From Candidatus Altarchaeales archaeon (GTDB taxonomy: Archaea; Altiarchaeota; Altiarchaeia; IMC4; QMZM01), in assembly GCA_003663045.1 (NCBI GenBank), contig QMZG01000027.1, positions 1 through 10,934 of the forward strand: 10,934 bases of DNA, given 5' to 3'. Positions 1 through 6,571 of the stretch are shown here, piece after piece (the stretch's first letter is position 1; each line of letters begins with the position of its first letter). The translations under genes were made by a program, and so were the position numbers. The notes beneath the pieces were generated by a model, which did no database searches, had not been told where the DNA came from, and saw nothing but the letters and a program-made list of their open reading frames with translations.

Positions 1-22
1 ATTTATGATTTATTTATGATTT
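1..22. repeat. 11-bp perfect tandem direct repeat upstream of carB1
   Basis: ATTTATGATTT occurs twice head to tail (1-11 and 12-22) with no mismatch, ending 7 bp before the likely TATA box of carB1. The 11 bp period is close to one DNA helical turn, so both copies would face the same side of the helix, as in an operator for a dimeric or cooperative regulator. More copies could lie left of the window edge. The repeat is certain; the regulatory role is inference. Confidence 0.5.
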
Positions 23-28
23 CTGGAA

Positions 29-35
29 TTTAAAT
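29..35 (+). promoter_or_regulatory. Probable TATA box of carB1 (leaderless start)
   Basis: TTTAAAT is centred 25 bp before the ATG at 57. Archaeal transcription begins about 25 bp after the box centre, so the transcript would start at or next to the A of the start codon. No Shine-Dalgarno sequence is present before the ATG, which fits a leaderless mRNA. Confidence 0.5.
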
Positions 36-56
36 CGTGAGTTCTAATAATTTCTA

Positions 57-1451
57 ATGTATAAAATAGAAAAAGTACTGATCATTGGTTCTGGGCCCAT
101 ACAGATAGGGCAGGCGGCAGAATTTGACTATAGTGGAAGTCAGGCATGTCTCTCTCTAAGGGAGGAAGGCATCACTACCGTTTTAGTAAATTCTAATCCA
201 GCTACCATTATGACGGAACTGGATGTGGCGGATATCGTCTATATAGAACCATTAACCCCAGAAATTGTTGCAAAAATAATTGAAAAGGAAAATCCTGATG
301 GAATTCTTCCAACCATGGGGGGTCAGACGGGTCTTAACCTGGCATCATCACTTGCGGTTATGGGTGTCTTAAAGGAGCATGATGTAAAGGTTCTTGGAAC
401 TCCCATTGAGACCATACAAAAAGGGGAAGATAGGGATTCATTTGCAAATTTGATGAAGGAGATCAATGAACCAATCCCCCCCAATGAGGCGGTAACATCT
501 ATCTCAGAGGCTCTTGAGGTATCTCACAAAATTGGTTATCCAGTGATCATCAGACCCGCTTATACCCTTGGTGGTGGAGGGGGAGGCATAGCAAATAATG
601 ATCAGGAACTGGAGAAGATTGCCGGTCGTGGAATGCAAGTGAGTATGATCCATCAAATTCTGGTAGAAAAATCCGTTGCTGGATGGTATGAGATCGAATA
701 TGAGGTTATGAGAGACTCAAGAGATAATTGCATCACAATCTGCAGTATGGAGAACATCGATCCCATGGGAGTTCATACCGGAGAGAGTATGGTTGTTGCC
801 CCAGCACAAACCCTAAGTGATGTGGATAATCAGATTCTAAAAAATGCGTCACTAAAGATCATCAGGGCACTGGGGATAGAGGGCGGCTGTAATATTCAAT
901 TTGCATTACACCCACAAACCAGGGAATATCTCGTAATTGAGGTAAACCCCCGTGTATCGAGGTCTTCGGCATTGGCATCAAAGGCTACTGGTTATCCAAT
1001 AGCGAGGGTGGCAGCGAAGGTAGCCATAGGAAAAACACTGGATGAAATTCCAAATTCCGTAACCAAAAAGACACCCGCTTCTTTTGAACCCAGCATAGAT
1101 TATGTGGTAATAAAGATCCCCAGATGGCCATTTGATAAATTCAAAGATGCGGATAAAGAGATAGGAACACAGATGAAATCCACCGGTGAGGTGATGGCAA
1201 TCGGCAGGACATTTGAAGAGGCTCTGCAGAAGGCCGTCAGATCCTTGGACATAGGAAAGGATGGCTTTACCGGAACCGGGGAAAAGGATCTGGAAGTAAT
1301 TAAGAAAAATCTAGTCATTCCCACAGATCAGAGGCTTTTCTATATTGCAGATGCCATAAAGAATGGAATGTCGGTGGAAGAGATTTCAGATCTGACAAAG
1401 ATATGTCCATTCTTTTTAGAAAAGATGAGGAATATCGTGGTGAATTCTTAG
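57..1451 (+). CDS. carB1: Carbamoyl-phosphate synthase large subunit, N-terminal half (split CarB)
   Basis: This half of the large subunit makes carboxyphosphate from bicarbonate and ATP and combines it with ammonia from the glutaminase subunit to form carbamate, feeding pyrimidine and arginine synthesis. The 464 residues match the first half of the roughly 1070-residue E. coli CarB. Visible features are the N-terminal GSGPIQIGQA loop (11-20), EFDYSG (22-27), NSNPATIMT (45-53), PTMGGQT (85-91), R126 in GEDRD, R166 in IIRPAYT, the glycine-rich loop (172-177), and the metal/ATP residues E295, N297 and R299 in EVNPRVSR. Residues 1 to about 395 form a complete carboxyphosphate ATP-grasp unit. The last 70 residues are only the first part of the oligomerisation domain. 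The stop is followed by non-coding DNA and a tRNA, so this is a natural split as in Methanocaldococcus jannaschii rather than a frameshift. carA and the C-terminal half are not in the window. The ATG at 57 fits the TATA spacing. Confidence 0.95.
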   Translation: MYKIEKVLIIGSGPIQIGQAAEFDYSGSQACLSLREEGITTVLVNSNPATIMTELDVADIVYIEPLTPEIVAKIIEKENPDGILPTMGGQTGLNLASSLAVMGVLKEHDVKVLGTPIETIQKGEDRDSFANLMKEINEPIPPNEAVTSISEALEVSHKIGYPVIIRPAYTLGGGGGGIANNDQELEKIAGRGMQVSMIHQILVEKSVAGWYEIEYEVMRDSRDNCITICSMENIDPMGVHTGESMVVAPAQTLSDVDNQILKNASLKIIRALGIEGGCNIQFALHPQTREYLVIEVNPRVSRSSALASKATGYPIARVAAKVAIGKTLDEIPNSVTKKTPASFEPSIDYVVIKIPRWPFDKFKDADKEIGTQMKSTGEVMAIGRTFEEALQKAVRSLDIGKDGFTGTGEKDLEVIKKNLVIPTDQRLFYIADAIKNGMSVEEISDLTKICPFFLEKMRNIVVNS

Positions 1452-1454
1452 TGG

Positions 1455-1487
1455 TTTCTTTCTTGATTGTTATTTAGTAACAGAATC
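1455..1487 (+). terminator. Possible terminator after carB1
   Basis: A pyrimidine-rich tract (1455-1464) follows the stop codon. Next comes an imperfect inverted repeat, GATTGTTA (1465-1472) against TAAC plus AATC (1478-1487), with a two-base bulge. Archaeal termination depends mainly on T-rich tracts, so the tract may matter more than the hairpin. The tract is short and interrupted. Confidence 0.3.
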
Positions 1488-1496
1488 TACTATAAC

Positions 1497-1505
1497 TTTA
1501 AAAAA
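1497..1505 (+). promoter_or_regulatory. Possible TATA box of tRNA-iMet
   Basis: TTTAAAAAA lies about 47 bp before the tRNA 5' end. Initiation some 25 bp downstream would give a short 5' leader of about 20 nt, to be removed by RNase P. No better AT-rich box lies closer to the tRNA. Confidence 0.35.
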
Positions 1506-1547
1506 GATAATCCAAAATAAACAAACCAGGGCTGAAAACATCAACAT

Positions 1548-1622
1548 AGCGGGGTTGAGCAGCCAGGAGTGCTCGTCGGGCTCATAACCCGAAGGTCGGC
1601 AGTTCAAATCTGCCCCCCGCTA
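1548..1622 (+). tRNA. Initiator tRNA-Met (CAT)
   Basis: A complete cloverleaf without intron. The acceptor stem is AGCGGGG (1548-1554) with CCCCGCT (1615-1621), and A73 is at 1622. The D stem is GAGC (1557-1560) with GCTC (1571-1574). The anticodon stem is TCGGG/CCCGA around loop CTCATAA (1581-1587), with anticodon CAT at 1583-1585. The T stem is GGCAG/CTGCC around TTCAAAT. The A1:U72 first pair together with three consecutive G:C pairs next to the anticodon loop (GGG/CCC) are hallmarks of the archaeal initiator rather than elongator Met or CAT-Ile. The terminal CCA is not encoded. Confidence 0.95.
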
Positions 1623-1661
1623 TAGCCCTATCTAGAAAATCTTTAAATCTAATAAATCACA

Positions 1662-2066
1662 ATGCCAAAAAAATTCCCTACACTAACAGTAGATGCAGTA
1701 ATTCTAAAGGAAAATTCAGTAGTGCTTATAAAGAGGAAAAAAGACCCGTTTAAGGGAATGTGGGCGATTCCCGGGGGTTTTGTAGAATGGGGTGAGACTG
1801 TTGAGGAAGCCGCCATAAGAGAAGCAAAAGAAGAGACGGGCCTGGATGTGGAGATTGAAAAACTGCTTGGTGTTTACTCCGAGTTTGGGAGAGATCCAAG
1901 AGGGCATATCATTTCGGTTTGTTTTCTCTGCAAGGAAATAGGTGGGGATTTAGGGGCTGCCACGGATTCGGAGGAGGCGAGGTGGTTCAAACTATCCGAA
2001 CTTCCGGAATTGGCATTTGATCATGAAAAAATTTTGGGGGATGTATTAAAATTCCTCCAAAGTTGA
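1662..2066 (+). CDS. Nudix hydrolase, ADP-ribose pyrophosphatase-like
   Basis: A small cytosolic pyrophosphohydrolase of 134 residues, the usual size of a single-domain Nudix protein. The Nudix box is complete at residues 39-61: G39, E45, then REAKEETGL (53-61), whose R53, E54, E57 and E58 bind the catalytic metal. It is preceded by the typical WAIPGG strand (34-39). The segment GVYSEFGRDPRGH (70-82) resembles archaeal ADP-ribose pyrophosphatases, so ADP-ribose or a related nucleoside diphosphate derivative is a plausible substrate, but family substrate calls from sequence are unreliable. The start has no Shine-Dalgarno. A TTTAAAT box at 1642-1648 is only about 17 bp before the ATG, too close for a leaderless start, so the gene may be transcribed together with tRNA-iMet. 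Its last 21 bp overlap the end of the convergent acs gene. Confidence 0.9.
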   Translation: MPKKFPTLTVDAVILKENSVVLIKRKKDPFKGMWAIPGGFVEWGETVEEAAIREAKEETGLDVEIEKLLGVYSEFGRDPRGHIISVCFLCKEIGGDLGAATDSEEARWFKLSELPELAFDHEKILGDVLKFLQS

Positions 2067-3773
2067 TGTATCTCCTATTGGAAGACCTAACTCTTCTGCT
2101 TTCAGTATCCGCCTCATAATCTTTCCACTTCTGGTCTTTGGAAGTTTTTTCCTGAATTCGATCTCCTTTGGATATGCGTGTCCCGCCAGTCTCTTTTTTA
2201 TGAAATCTTTAATTTCCTTTTTAAATTCTTCGGATGGTTCATAACCCTTGGCAAGAACTACAAATGCCTTAATAATTTCCCCCCTTATCGGATCTGGCTT
2301 TCCTATCACCCCGGCTTCCACAATTCCCGGATGTTCTACTAAGGCAGATTCAACCTCAAACGGACCTACTCGTTCACCGGCAGTTTTAATTACATCATCC
2401 GACCTTCCGATGAACCAGAAGTAGCCATCTTTGTCCATTCTGGCTCTATCACCTGAGATATACCAATTTCCAGTAAAGTAGCTCTTATACTTCTCAGGAT
2501 TCTTCCAGATTTCCCTCATCATTGATGGCCATCCTGGCTTCAAGGCAAGATTTCCTTCCTTCCCAACGGGGATTTCATTTCCATTATCATCCACTATCGC
2601 CGCCTTAATTCCCGGAAATGGCTTTCCCATCGATCCAGGTTTTATGGGCATACAAGGATAATTCGCTATTAATATCCCACCGCCTTCGGTCTGCCACCAG
2701 TTGTCATGAAAAGGGATACCAAAAACACGCATGCTCCACCTTATAGGTTCGGGATTTAAAGGTTCTCCCACGCTACACATATGTCTTAAACTGCTGAGAT
2801 CATATTTTTTTGGAAGATCATCCCCCGCTGCCATTAACATTCTTATTGCAGTTGGTGCAGTGTACCAGATAGAGACCTGATATTTTTCTATGATGGAATA
2901 CCACTTCTCTGGATTGAATCTCCCTTCATAAATTACCGAGGAAACACCATTGGACCATGAGCCGAGAATTTCATAGGATATCCCAGTTACCCATCCAGGG
3001 TCTGCGGTACACCAATATATGTCTTCATCGTGCATGTCAAGAATCCACTTTGCGGTAATATGCTCCTGAATTATCGCATAATGGGCATGAATCACACCCT
3101 TTGGTTTCCCAGTAGTTCCTGATGTGTAGAGCATGAATGCATAATCCTCTGGATCTGTCTTTTCGATATCAAATTCTCTTGGTGCATCTTTCATTTCTTT
3201 TATATAACTAATCTCACCATCATCTACTTCCTCTTCGTCCACCAATATTATATACTCCAAATCCGGAAGATCTTTCTTTATCTCATAAACCCTTTCCTTC
3301 AACTCAGAATTTGTAATAAGAATTCTTGCCTCAGAGTCCTTCAAGCGATCCTCCAATGCTTTAGGTCCAAATGCTGAAAATAATGTCCCTGCGATTGCCC
3401 CAGTTTTGAGAATACCCAGAAATGAAACATAGAGCTCTGGGACTCTGGGAAGAAAGATGAATATTCTATCCCTTTTTTTAGTTCCATATTTCTTCAGAAC
3501 ATTTGCAAATTTATTTGATAAATTCTTTAAATCAAGGAATGTGAATTTCCTGCTTTCTCCTTCTTTACTTTCCCAATACAATGCCACCTTGTTATCTCTC
3601 CATGACTCTGCATGTCTGTCTACCGCATTATATGCCGCGTTCAGTTTTCCATTCTCAAACCAAGAGATCTCCTTATGCACATCCTCCCACTTGAATTCCC
3701 TGTATGTTTTTTCATAATCCTCAAGATTTGGTTTCACCCTGAGTTCCTTTTTTTCGATAATTTCTTCAGACAT
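2046..3773 (-). CDS. acsA: AMP-forming acetyl-CoA synthetase (AcsA type)
   Basis: It activates acetate (possibly also propionate) with ATP through an acyl-adenylate and transfers it to CoA. The 575 residues match the shorter AcsA type. Adenylate-forming motifs appear in order: phosphate loop YTSGTTGKPKG (216-226), WYTAPTAIR (303-311), DNWWQTEGG (357-365), YISGDRARMDKDGYFWF (438-454), the hinge GRSDD (456-460), and PKTRSGKIMRR (545-555) with the catalytic lysine K551. K551 is the usual target of protein acetylation in this family. The tryptophan pair W359/W360 matches the position that restricts the acyl pocket of acetyl-CoA synthetases to short acids. It is the second gene of an operon, starting 1 bp after the gap stop codon, with its ribosome binding site inside gap. 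The identity of the acyl substrate is less certain than the enzyme class. Confidence 0.92.
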   Translation of the reverse strand: MSEEIIEKKELRVKPNLEDYEKTYREFKWEDVHKEISWFENGKLNAAYNAVDRHAESWRDNKVALYWESKEGESRKFTFLDLKNLSNKFANVLKKYGTKKRDRIFIFLPRVPELYVSFLGILKTGAIAGTLFSAFGPKALEDRLKDSEARILITNSELKERVYEIKKDLPDLEYIILVDEEEVDDGEISYIKEMKDAPREFDIEKTDPEDYAFMLYTSGTTGKPKGVIHAHYAIIQEHITAKWILDMHDEDIYWCTADPGWVTGISYEILGSWSNGVSSVIYEGRFNPEKWYSIIEKYQVSIWYTAPTAIRMLMAAGDDLPKKYDLSSLRHMCSVGEPLNPEPIRWSMRVFGIPFHDNWWQTEGGGILIANYPCMPIKPGSMGKPFPGIKAAIVDDNGNEIPVGKEGNLALKPGWPSMMREIWKNPEKYKSYFTGNWYISGDRARMDKDGYFWFIGRSDDVIKTAGERVGPFEVESALVEHPGIVEAGVIGKPDPIRGEIIKAFVVLAKGYEPSEEFKKEIKDFIKKRLAGHAYPKEIEFRKKLPKTRSGKIMRRILKAEELGLPIGDTSTLEEF

Positions 3774-3774
3774 T

Positions 3775-4782
3775 TTAATCCACTCCCTCCTTTGTTATAT
3801 ACAGAGTCAGATCCACAATCCTTTGAGAATAGCCAACCTCATTGTCATACCAAGAAAGTATTTTCACTAAATTGTTTTCAATAACATTAGTGGAGTTTAG
3901 ATCAACAATACTTGAGTTAGGGTTCCCGTTAAAGTCTATAGAAACCAGTGGTTCATCGGTATATGCCAGTATGCCTTTTAATTCTCCATCGGCAGCTGCT
4001 TTTAATGCATTGTTTACTTCGTCAACAGTAACATTCTTTTCGGTCTCTACAACCAGATCAACAATGGATACATTCGCTGTTGGAACCCTCATGGCAATCC
4101 CATTCAATTTTCCCTTCAATTCGGGTATTACAAGAGCTGTTGCAACTGCCGCACCAGTCGATGTTGGTATTATAGAAACTGCTGCAGCCCTTGCCCTTCT
4201 CAAATCCTTATGCGGCAGATCCAGGAGTCTTTGATCGGTGGTATAGGAATGTACAGTGGTCATGAATCCCTTCTTAATTCCAAATCTATCCAGTATTACC
4301 TTTGCCACCGGAGCCAGGCAGTTAGTAGTGCAGGAGGCATTGGAGATTATGTTGTGCCTTTCTGGATCATAATCCTTTTCATTAACCCCCATAACAACCG
4401 TCCAGTCTGGATCCTTTGCCGGAGCAGTTATTATTACTTTTTTTGCACCCGTCTTTATGTGTTTGCTTGCACTTTCCCTATCTCTAAATCTCCCAGTAGA
4501 TTCTATAACAATATCCACATTAAGTTCTTTCCATGGAAGATTCCCGGGGTCTTTTTCGCTCAGGATCCTAATCTCCTTTCCATCTACTACCAAAGAATTT
4601 TCCTTTGCTTCAATCTTCTTTTCAAATCTTCCATGAACCGAATCATACCTAAGAAGGTGAGCTAAGGTCTTAGCATCAGTCAGATCATTTATTGCCACAA
4701 AATCAATATCTTCATTGTCGCACGCTGCCCTAAAGACACAACGACCAATCCTCCCAAATCCATTAATAGCTATTTTTACCAT
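3775..4782 (-). CDS. gap: Glyceraldehyde-3-phosphate dehydrogenase, class I (bacterial type), NAD-dependent
   Basis: It reversibly oxidises glyceraldehyde 3-phosphate to 1,3-bisphosphoglycerate. The 335-residue protein is a full-length class I GAPDH: dinucleotide fold INGFGRIGR (6-14), the acidic residue D33 in AINDLTD that favours NAD over NADP, the active-site segment SNASCTTNC (147-155) with nucleophile C151, and general base H178 in TTVHSYT. The C-terminal WYDNEVGYSQR segment is also present. Most archaea use the unrelated-looking class II enzyme, so this is a bacterial-type gene, probably acquired by transfer at some time. It is the first gene of a two-gene operon with acsA and is divergent from hisG. 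The ATG at 4782 is supported by a strong Shine-Dalgarno. I see no base composition break against its neighbours, so any transfer would be old. Confidence 0.95.
   Translation of the reverse strand: MVKIAINGFGRIGRCVFRAACDNEDIDFVAINDLTDAKTLAHLLRYDSVHGRFEKKIEAKENSLVVDGKEIRILSEKDPGNLPWKELNVDIVIESTGRFRDRESASKHIKTGAKKVIITAPAKDPDWTVVMGVNEKDYDPERHNIISNASCTTNCLAPVAKVILDRFGIKKGFMTTVHSYTTDQRLLDLPHKDLRRARAAAVSIIPTSTGAAVATALVIPELKGKLNGIAMRVPTANVSIVDLVVETEKNVTVDEVNNALKAAADGELKGILAYTDEPLVSIDFNGNPNSSIVDLNSTNVIENNLVKILSWYDNEVGYSQRIVDLTLYITKEGVD
3783..3790 (-). promoter_or_regulatory. Shine-Dalgarno of acsA
   Basis: On the minus strand GGAGGGAG ends 9 nt before the acsA ATG and lies within the last codons of gap. 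It supports the ATG at 3773 and indicates that acsA is translated from the gap-acsA transcript. Confidence 0.6.
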
Positions 4783-4785
4783 GCT

Positions 4786-4793
4786 ATCACCTC
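4786..4793 (-). promoter_or_regulatory. Shine-Dalgarno of gap
   Basis: GAGGTGAT on the minus strand ends 3 nt before the gap ATG and can pair over all eight bases with the conserved 16S rRNA 3' end (AUCACCUC). The gap transcript must therefore have a 5' leader, unlike the apparently leaderless genes around it. Confidence 0.65.
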
Positions 4794-4802
4794 ATTAATG
4801 AG
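4791..4802. promoter_or_regulatory. 12-bp palindrome and spaced repeat in the gap/hisG divergent promoter region
   Basis: CTCATTAATGAG (4791-4802) is a perfect palindrome that overlaps the first three bases of the gap Shine-Dalgarno. Beside it AGTTAGT occurs at 4801-4807 and again at 4813-4819, a 12 bp period. The whole divergent gap is 75 bp (4783-4857). A regulator bound here could act on gap and possibly hisG. The symmetry is visible; function is inferred. Confidence 0.35.
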
Positions 4803-4831
4803 TTAGTTAATAAGTTAGTAATCTAATAACC

Positions 4832-4839
4832 TTAATAAT
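4832..4839 (+). promoter_or_regulatory. Probable TATA box of hisG
   Basis: TTAATAAT is centred about 23 bp before the hisG ATG at 4858. No Shine-Dalgarno is present, so a leaderless or near-leaderless transcript is likely. The surrounding DNA is AT-rich, which lowers certainty. Confidence 0.35.
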
Positions 4840-4857
4840 ATTGGTCTTAGAATAAAA

Positions 4858-5763
4858 ATGATAAAGTTTTATATCCCAGATGGACACCTCGAAGAGAAGA
4901 CATTGGAATTGTTTGAAAGGGCAGGCTTCAATATAACAATCACCGAAAGGGGTTACAATCCACGAATTGACGACTTGGAGGTTGTATTGAAGAGGCTGAG
5001 ACCTCAGGACTTTCCATTTGCATTAGCAATTGAAAAGGGCGATCTTGCCATAACCGGATCCGATATAGTTCAGGAATTCAGACTGAAATATCCCGAAAGG
5101 GCTGGGAAAATCGAAGAACTTCTCGATCTGGGGTTCGGAAAGACTAATCTCTGTGTAGCGGTTTCAGAAGACATCATGCCGGATGTGAATAACATCAAAG
5201 ACCTCAAAAAATTTGCAAAAGATAGAGAGGTGATTGTGGCAACAGAGTATCCAAACATAGCCAAGGATTATCTAAAGAAAAAAGGGATTAAGGCAATAAT
5301 CAGAAAGCCCGCTGGAAAAACAGAGGCATGGCTAACACCACCGGTACCTGAGGCAGACATCATCATTGAGACTACCGAAACTGGAAGAACACTGAGGGAG
5401 AACAGATGCAGGATTATCGACAATGTCCTTGAAGCTACCGCAAGACTAATATGTAACAAAGAAAGTTTAAAAGATAAAGAAAAGGAAAAGAAGATCAGAG
5501 AGATAGTTATGCTCTTTGAAGGTGTACTTAAAGGCAAGGGTAAAGTAAACGTGTACATGAATGTTGTTGATCCCAAGAATCTCGATCCTGTCTTAGGTGT
5601 AATCAGGGATTATGTGGAAAAACCCACCATTAGCGATCTAAAGGATGGCGGTCATGATATCTTCATTGTGATCGATGAAAGGGATTTGAAGTACATACTC
5701 CCGGAATTGAAAAGGAAGGGGGCAAGTTCTATTGCTATTTCTGATACGAGGATGATTATCTAA
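4858..5763 (+). CDS. hisG: ATP phosphoribosyltransferase, long form (HisG)
   Basis: First step of histidine synthesis: ATP and PRPP combine to N1-(5-phosphoribosyl)-ATP. At 301 residues it is the long, self-sufficient form with a C-terminal regulatory domain, so no HisZ is needed. Catalytic-domain features are GDLAITGSDIV (61-71), the conserved ELLDLGFGK (87-95), ATEYPNIAKDY (128-138), and the PRPP loop ETTETGRTLR (171-180) followed by ARLICNKES (195-203). Residues from about 229 form the ACT-like domain that binds histidine as feedback inhibitor in this family (ending KRKGASSIAISDTRM). Family members usually have a small residue where R177 sits in TGRTL. It is divergent from gap; no other his gene is in the window, so histidine genes appear dispersed. 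ksgA follows after 69 bp. Confidence 0.9.
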   Translation: MIKFYIPDGHLEEKTLELFERAGFNITITERGYNPRIDDLEVVLKRLRPQDFPFALAIEKGDLAITGSDIVQEFRLKYPERAGKIEELLDLGFGKTNLCVAVSEDIMPDVNNIKDLKKFAKDREVIVATEYPNIAKDYLKKKGIKAIIRKPAGKTEAWLTPPVPEADIIIETTETGRTLRENRCRIIDNVLEATARLICNKESLKDKEKEKKIREIVMLFEGVLKGKGKVNVYMNVVDPKNLDPVLGVIRDYVEKPTISDLKDGGHDIFIVIDERDLKYILPELKRKGASSIAISDTRMII

Positions 5764-5769
5764 TAACCC

Positions 5770-5781
5770 TTTTATTTCTTT
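5770..5781 (+). terminator. T-rich tract after hisG
   Basis: TTTTATTTCTTT begins 7 bp after the hisG stop codon. T-rich tracts of this kind terminate archaeal RNA polymerase without a hairpin. If it works, rsmA is transcribed separately from hisG. Confidence 0.4.
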
Positions 5782-5832
5782 AAAAAGAGAGATTACTGAA
5801 ATCGAGTGTAAAATTTTTAAAATTCTAAGAGA

Positions 5833-6552
5833 ATGCAAAAAATAAAAAAGCATCACTTCATGATAGATAAAGGGGTACTGGAAAAAATCTGCAGATACGC
5901 AAATCTTAAAAAATCTGAAACCATTTTGGAGATAGGTGCAGGCACTGGAAATTTGACCGAATTTCTGACAGACAGGTGTGGATTTGTCTATGCAATTGAA
6001 AAGGATAGGAATTTCTACAATACATTAAAAGAGAAATTTTCATATCTTGAGAATATTGAGATAATAAATGCCGATGTACTTAGGATAGACCTCCCGAAAT
6101 TTGACAAGGTAGTTTCTAATCTTCCCTATGGTATCTCAAGGAGGATAACAGAGAGGTTATTGAGGGAGAGATTCCAGCTCGGAATCTTGGTATATCAGAG
6201 GGAATTTGCACAGAAATTGTTGGCAAAGCCAGGTACCAGAAATTATCGCTACATCTCCGCATTGATGCAATCCTGTGCAGATGTAGAGATTCTGGATGGA
6301 ATTCCACCCGAGGCTTTTGATCCCAAGCCGATGGTTTTCTCGGCAATAGTTAGGGTAAAGCCGAGAATTGTGGCGGAGCAACACTACATCGATTTTCTTC
6401 ATTCTCTTTTTAATCAAAGAAACAAGAAAATAGAGAATCTGATTAAACTTAGAGGGGAACTTCCAGAAAATCTCCAAAAAAGACGCGCATTTGAATTAAA
6501 GCCAGAGGAGCTCAGGGAAATCTATTCCAATTTATATTTCAACTTATCTTAA
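5833..6552 (+). CDS. rsmA: 16S rRNA adenine dimethyltransferase RsmA/KsgA (Dim1 family)
   Basis: It uses S-adenosylmethionine to dimethylate the two adjacent adenines in the helix 45 loop of 16S rRNA, a late step and checkpoint in small-subunit maturation. The 239-residue Rossmann methyltransferase shows HHFMID near the N terminus (7-12, counterpart of the family QHFLID), motif I EIGAGTGNLT (33-42), the SAM-binding acid E56 in AIEKD, D81, the catalytic NLPY (96-99), and FDPKPMVFSAIVR (307-region of the family, here 162-174). Slightly shorter than bacterial KsgA (about 270), as is common in archaea. The ATG at 5833 is the only start that keeps the HHFMID segment. No Shine-Dalgarno is seen; AT-rich TTTTTAAAA (5813-5821) is nearer than a normal TATA position. 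pdxS follows after 19 bp and may be co-transcribed. Confidence 0.93.
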   Translation: MQKIKKHHFMIDKGVLEKICRYANLKKSETILEIGAGTGNLTEFLTDRCGFVYAIEKDRNFYNTLKEKFSYLENIEIINADVLRIDLPKFDKVVSNLPYGISRRITERLLRERFQLGILVYQREFAQKLLAKPGTRNYRYISALMQSCADVEILDGIPPEAFDPKPMVFSAIVRVKPRIVAEQHYIDFLHSLFNQRNKKIENLIKLRGELPENLQKRRAFELKPEELREIYSNLYFNLS

Positions 6553-6571
6553 TTTAATCGAATATATATCC

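Noticed and set aside
1449..1547. Possible frameshift or nonsense break of a full-length carB
   Set aside because: The sequence after the stop has no continuing CarB similarity in any frame and holds promoter-like elements and a tRNA, so a true split is the better reading.
3842..4665. Long open frames (130 and 151 codons) on the plus strand opposite gap
   Set aside because: They lie wholly antisense to a well-conserved GAPDH, show no recognisable motif, and have no promoter or ribosome binding site of their own.
5268..5576. 102-codon open frame on the minus strand inside hisG
   Set aside because: A hydrophobic, serine-rich shadow of conserved hisG codons with no supporting start signal.
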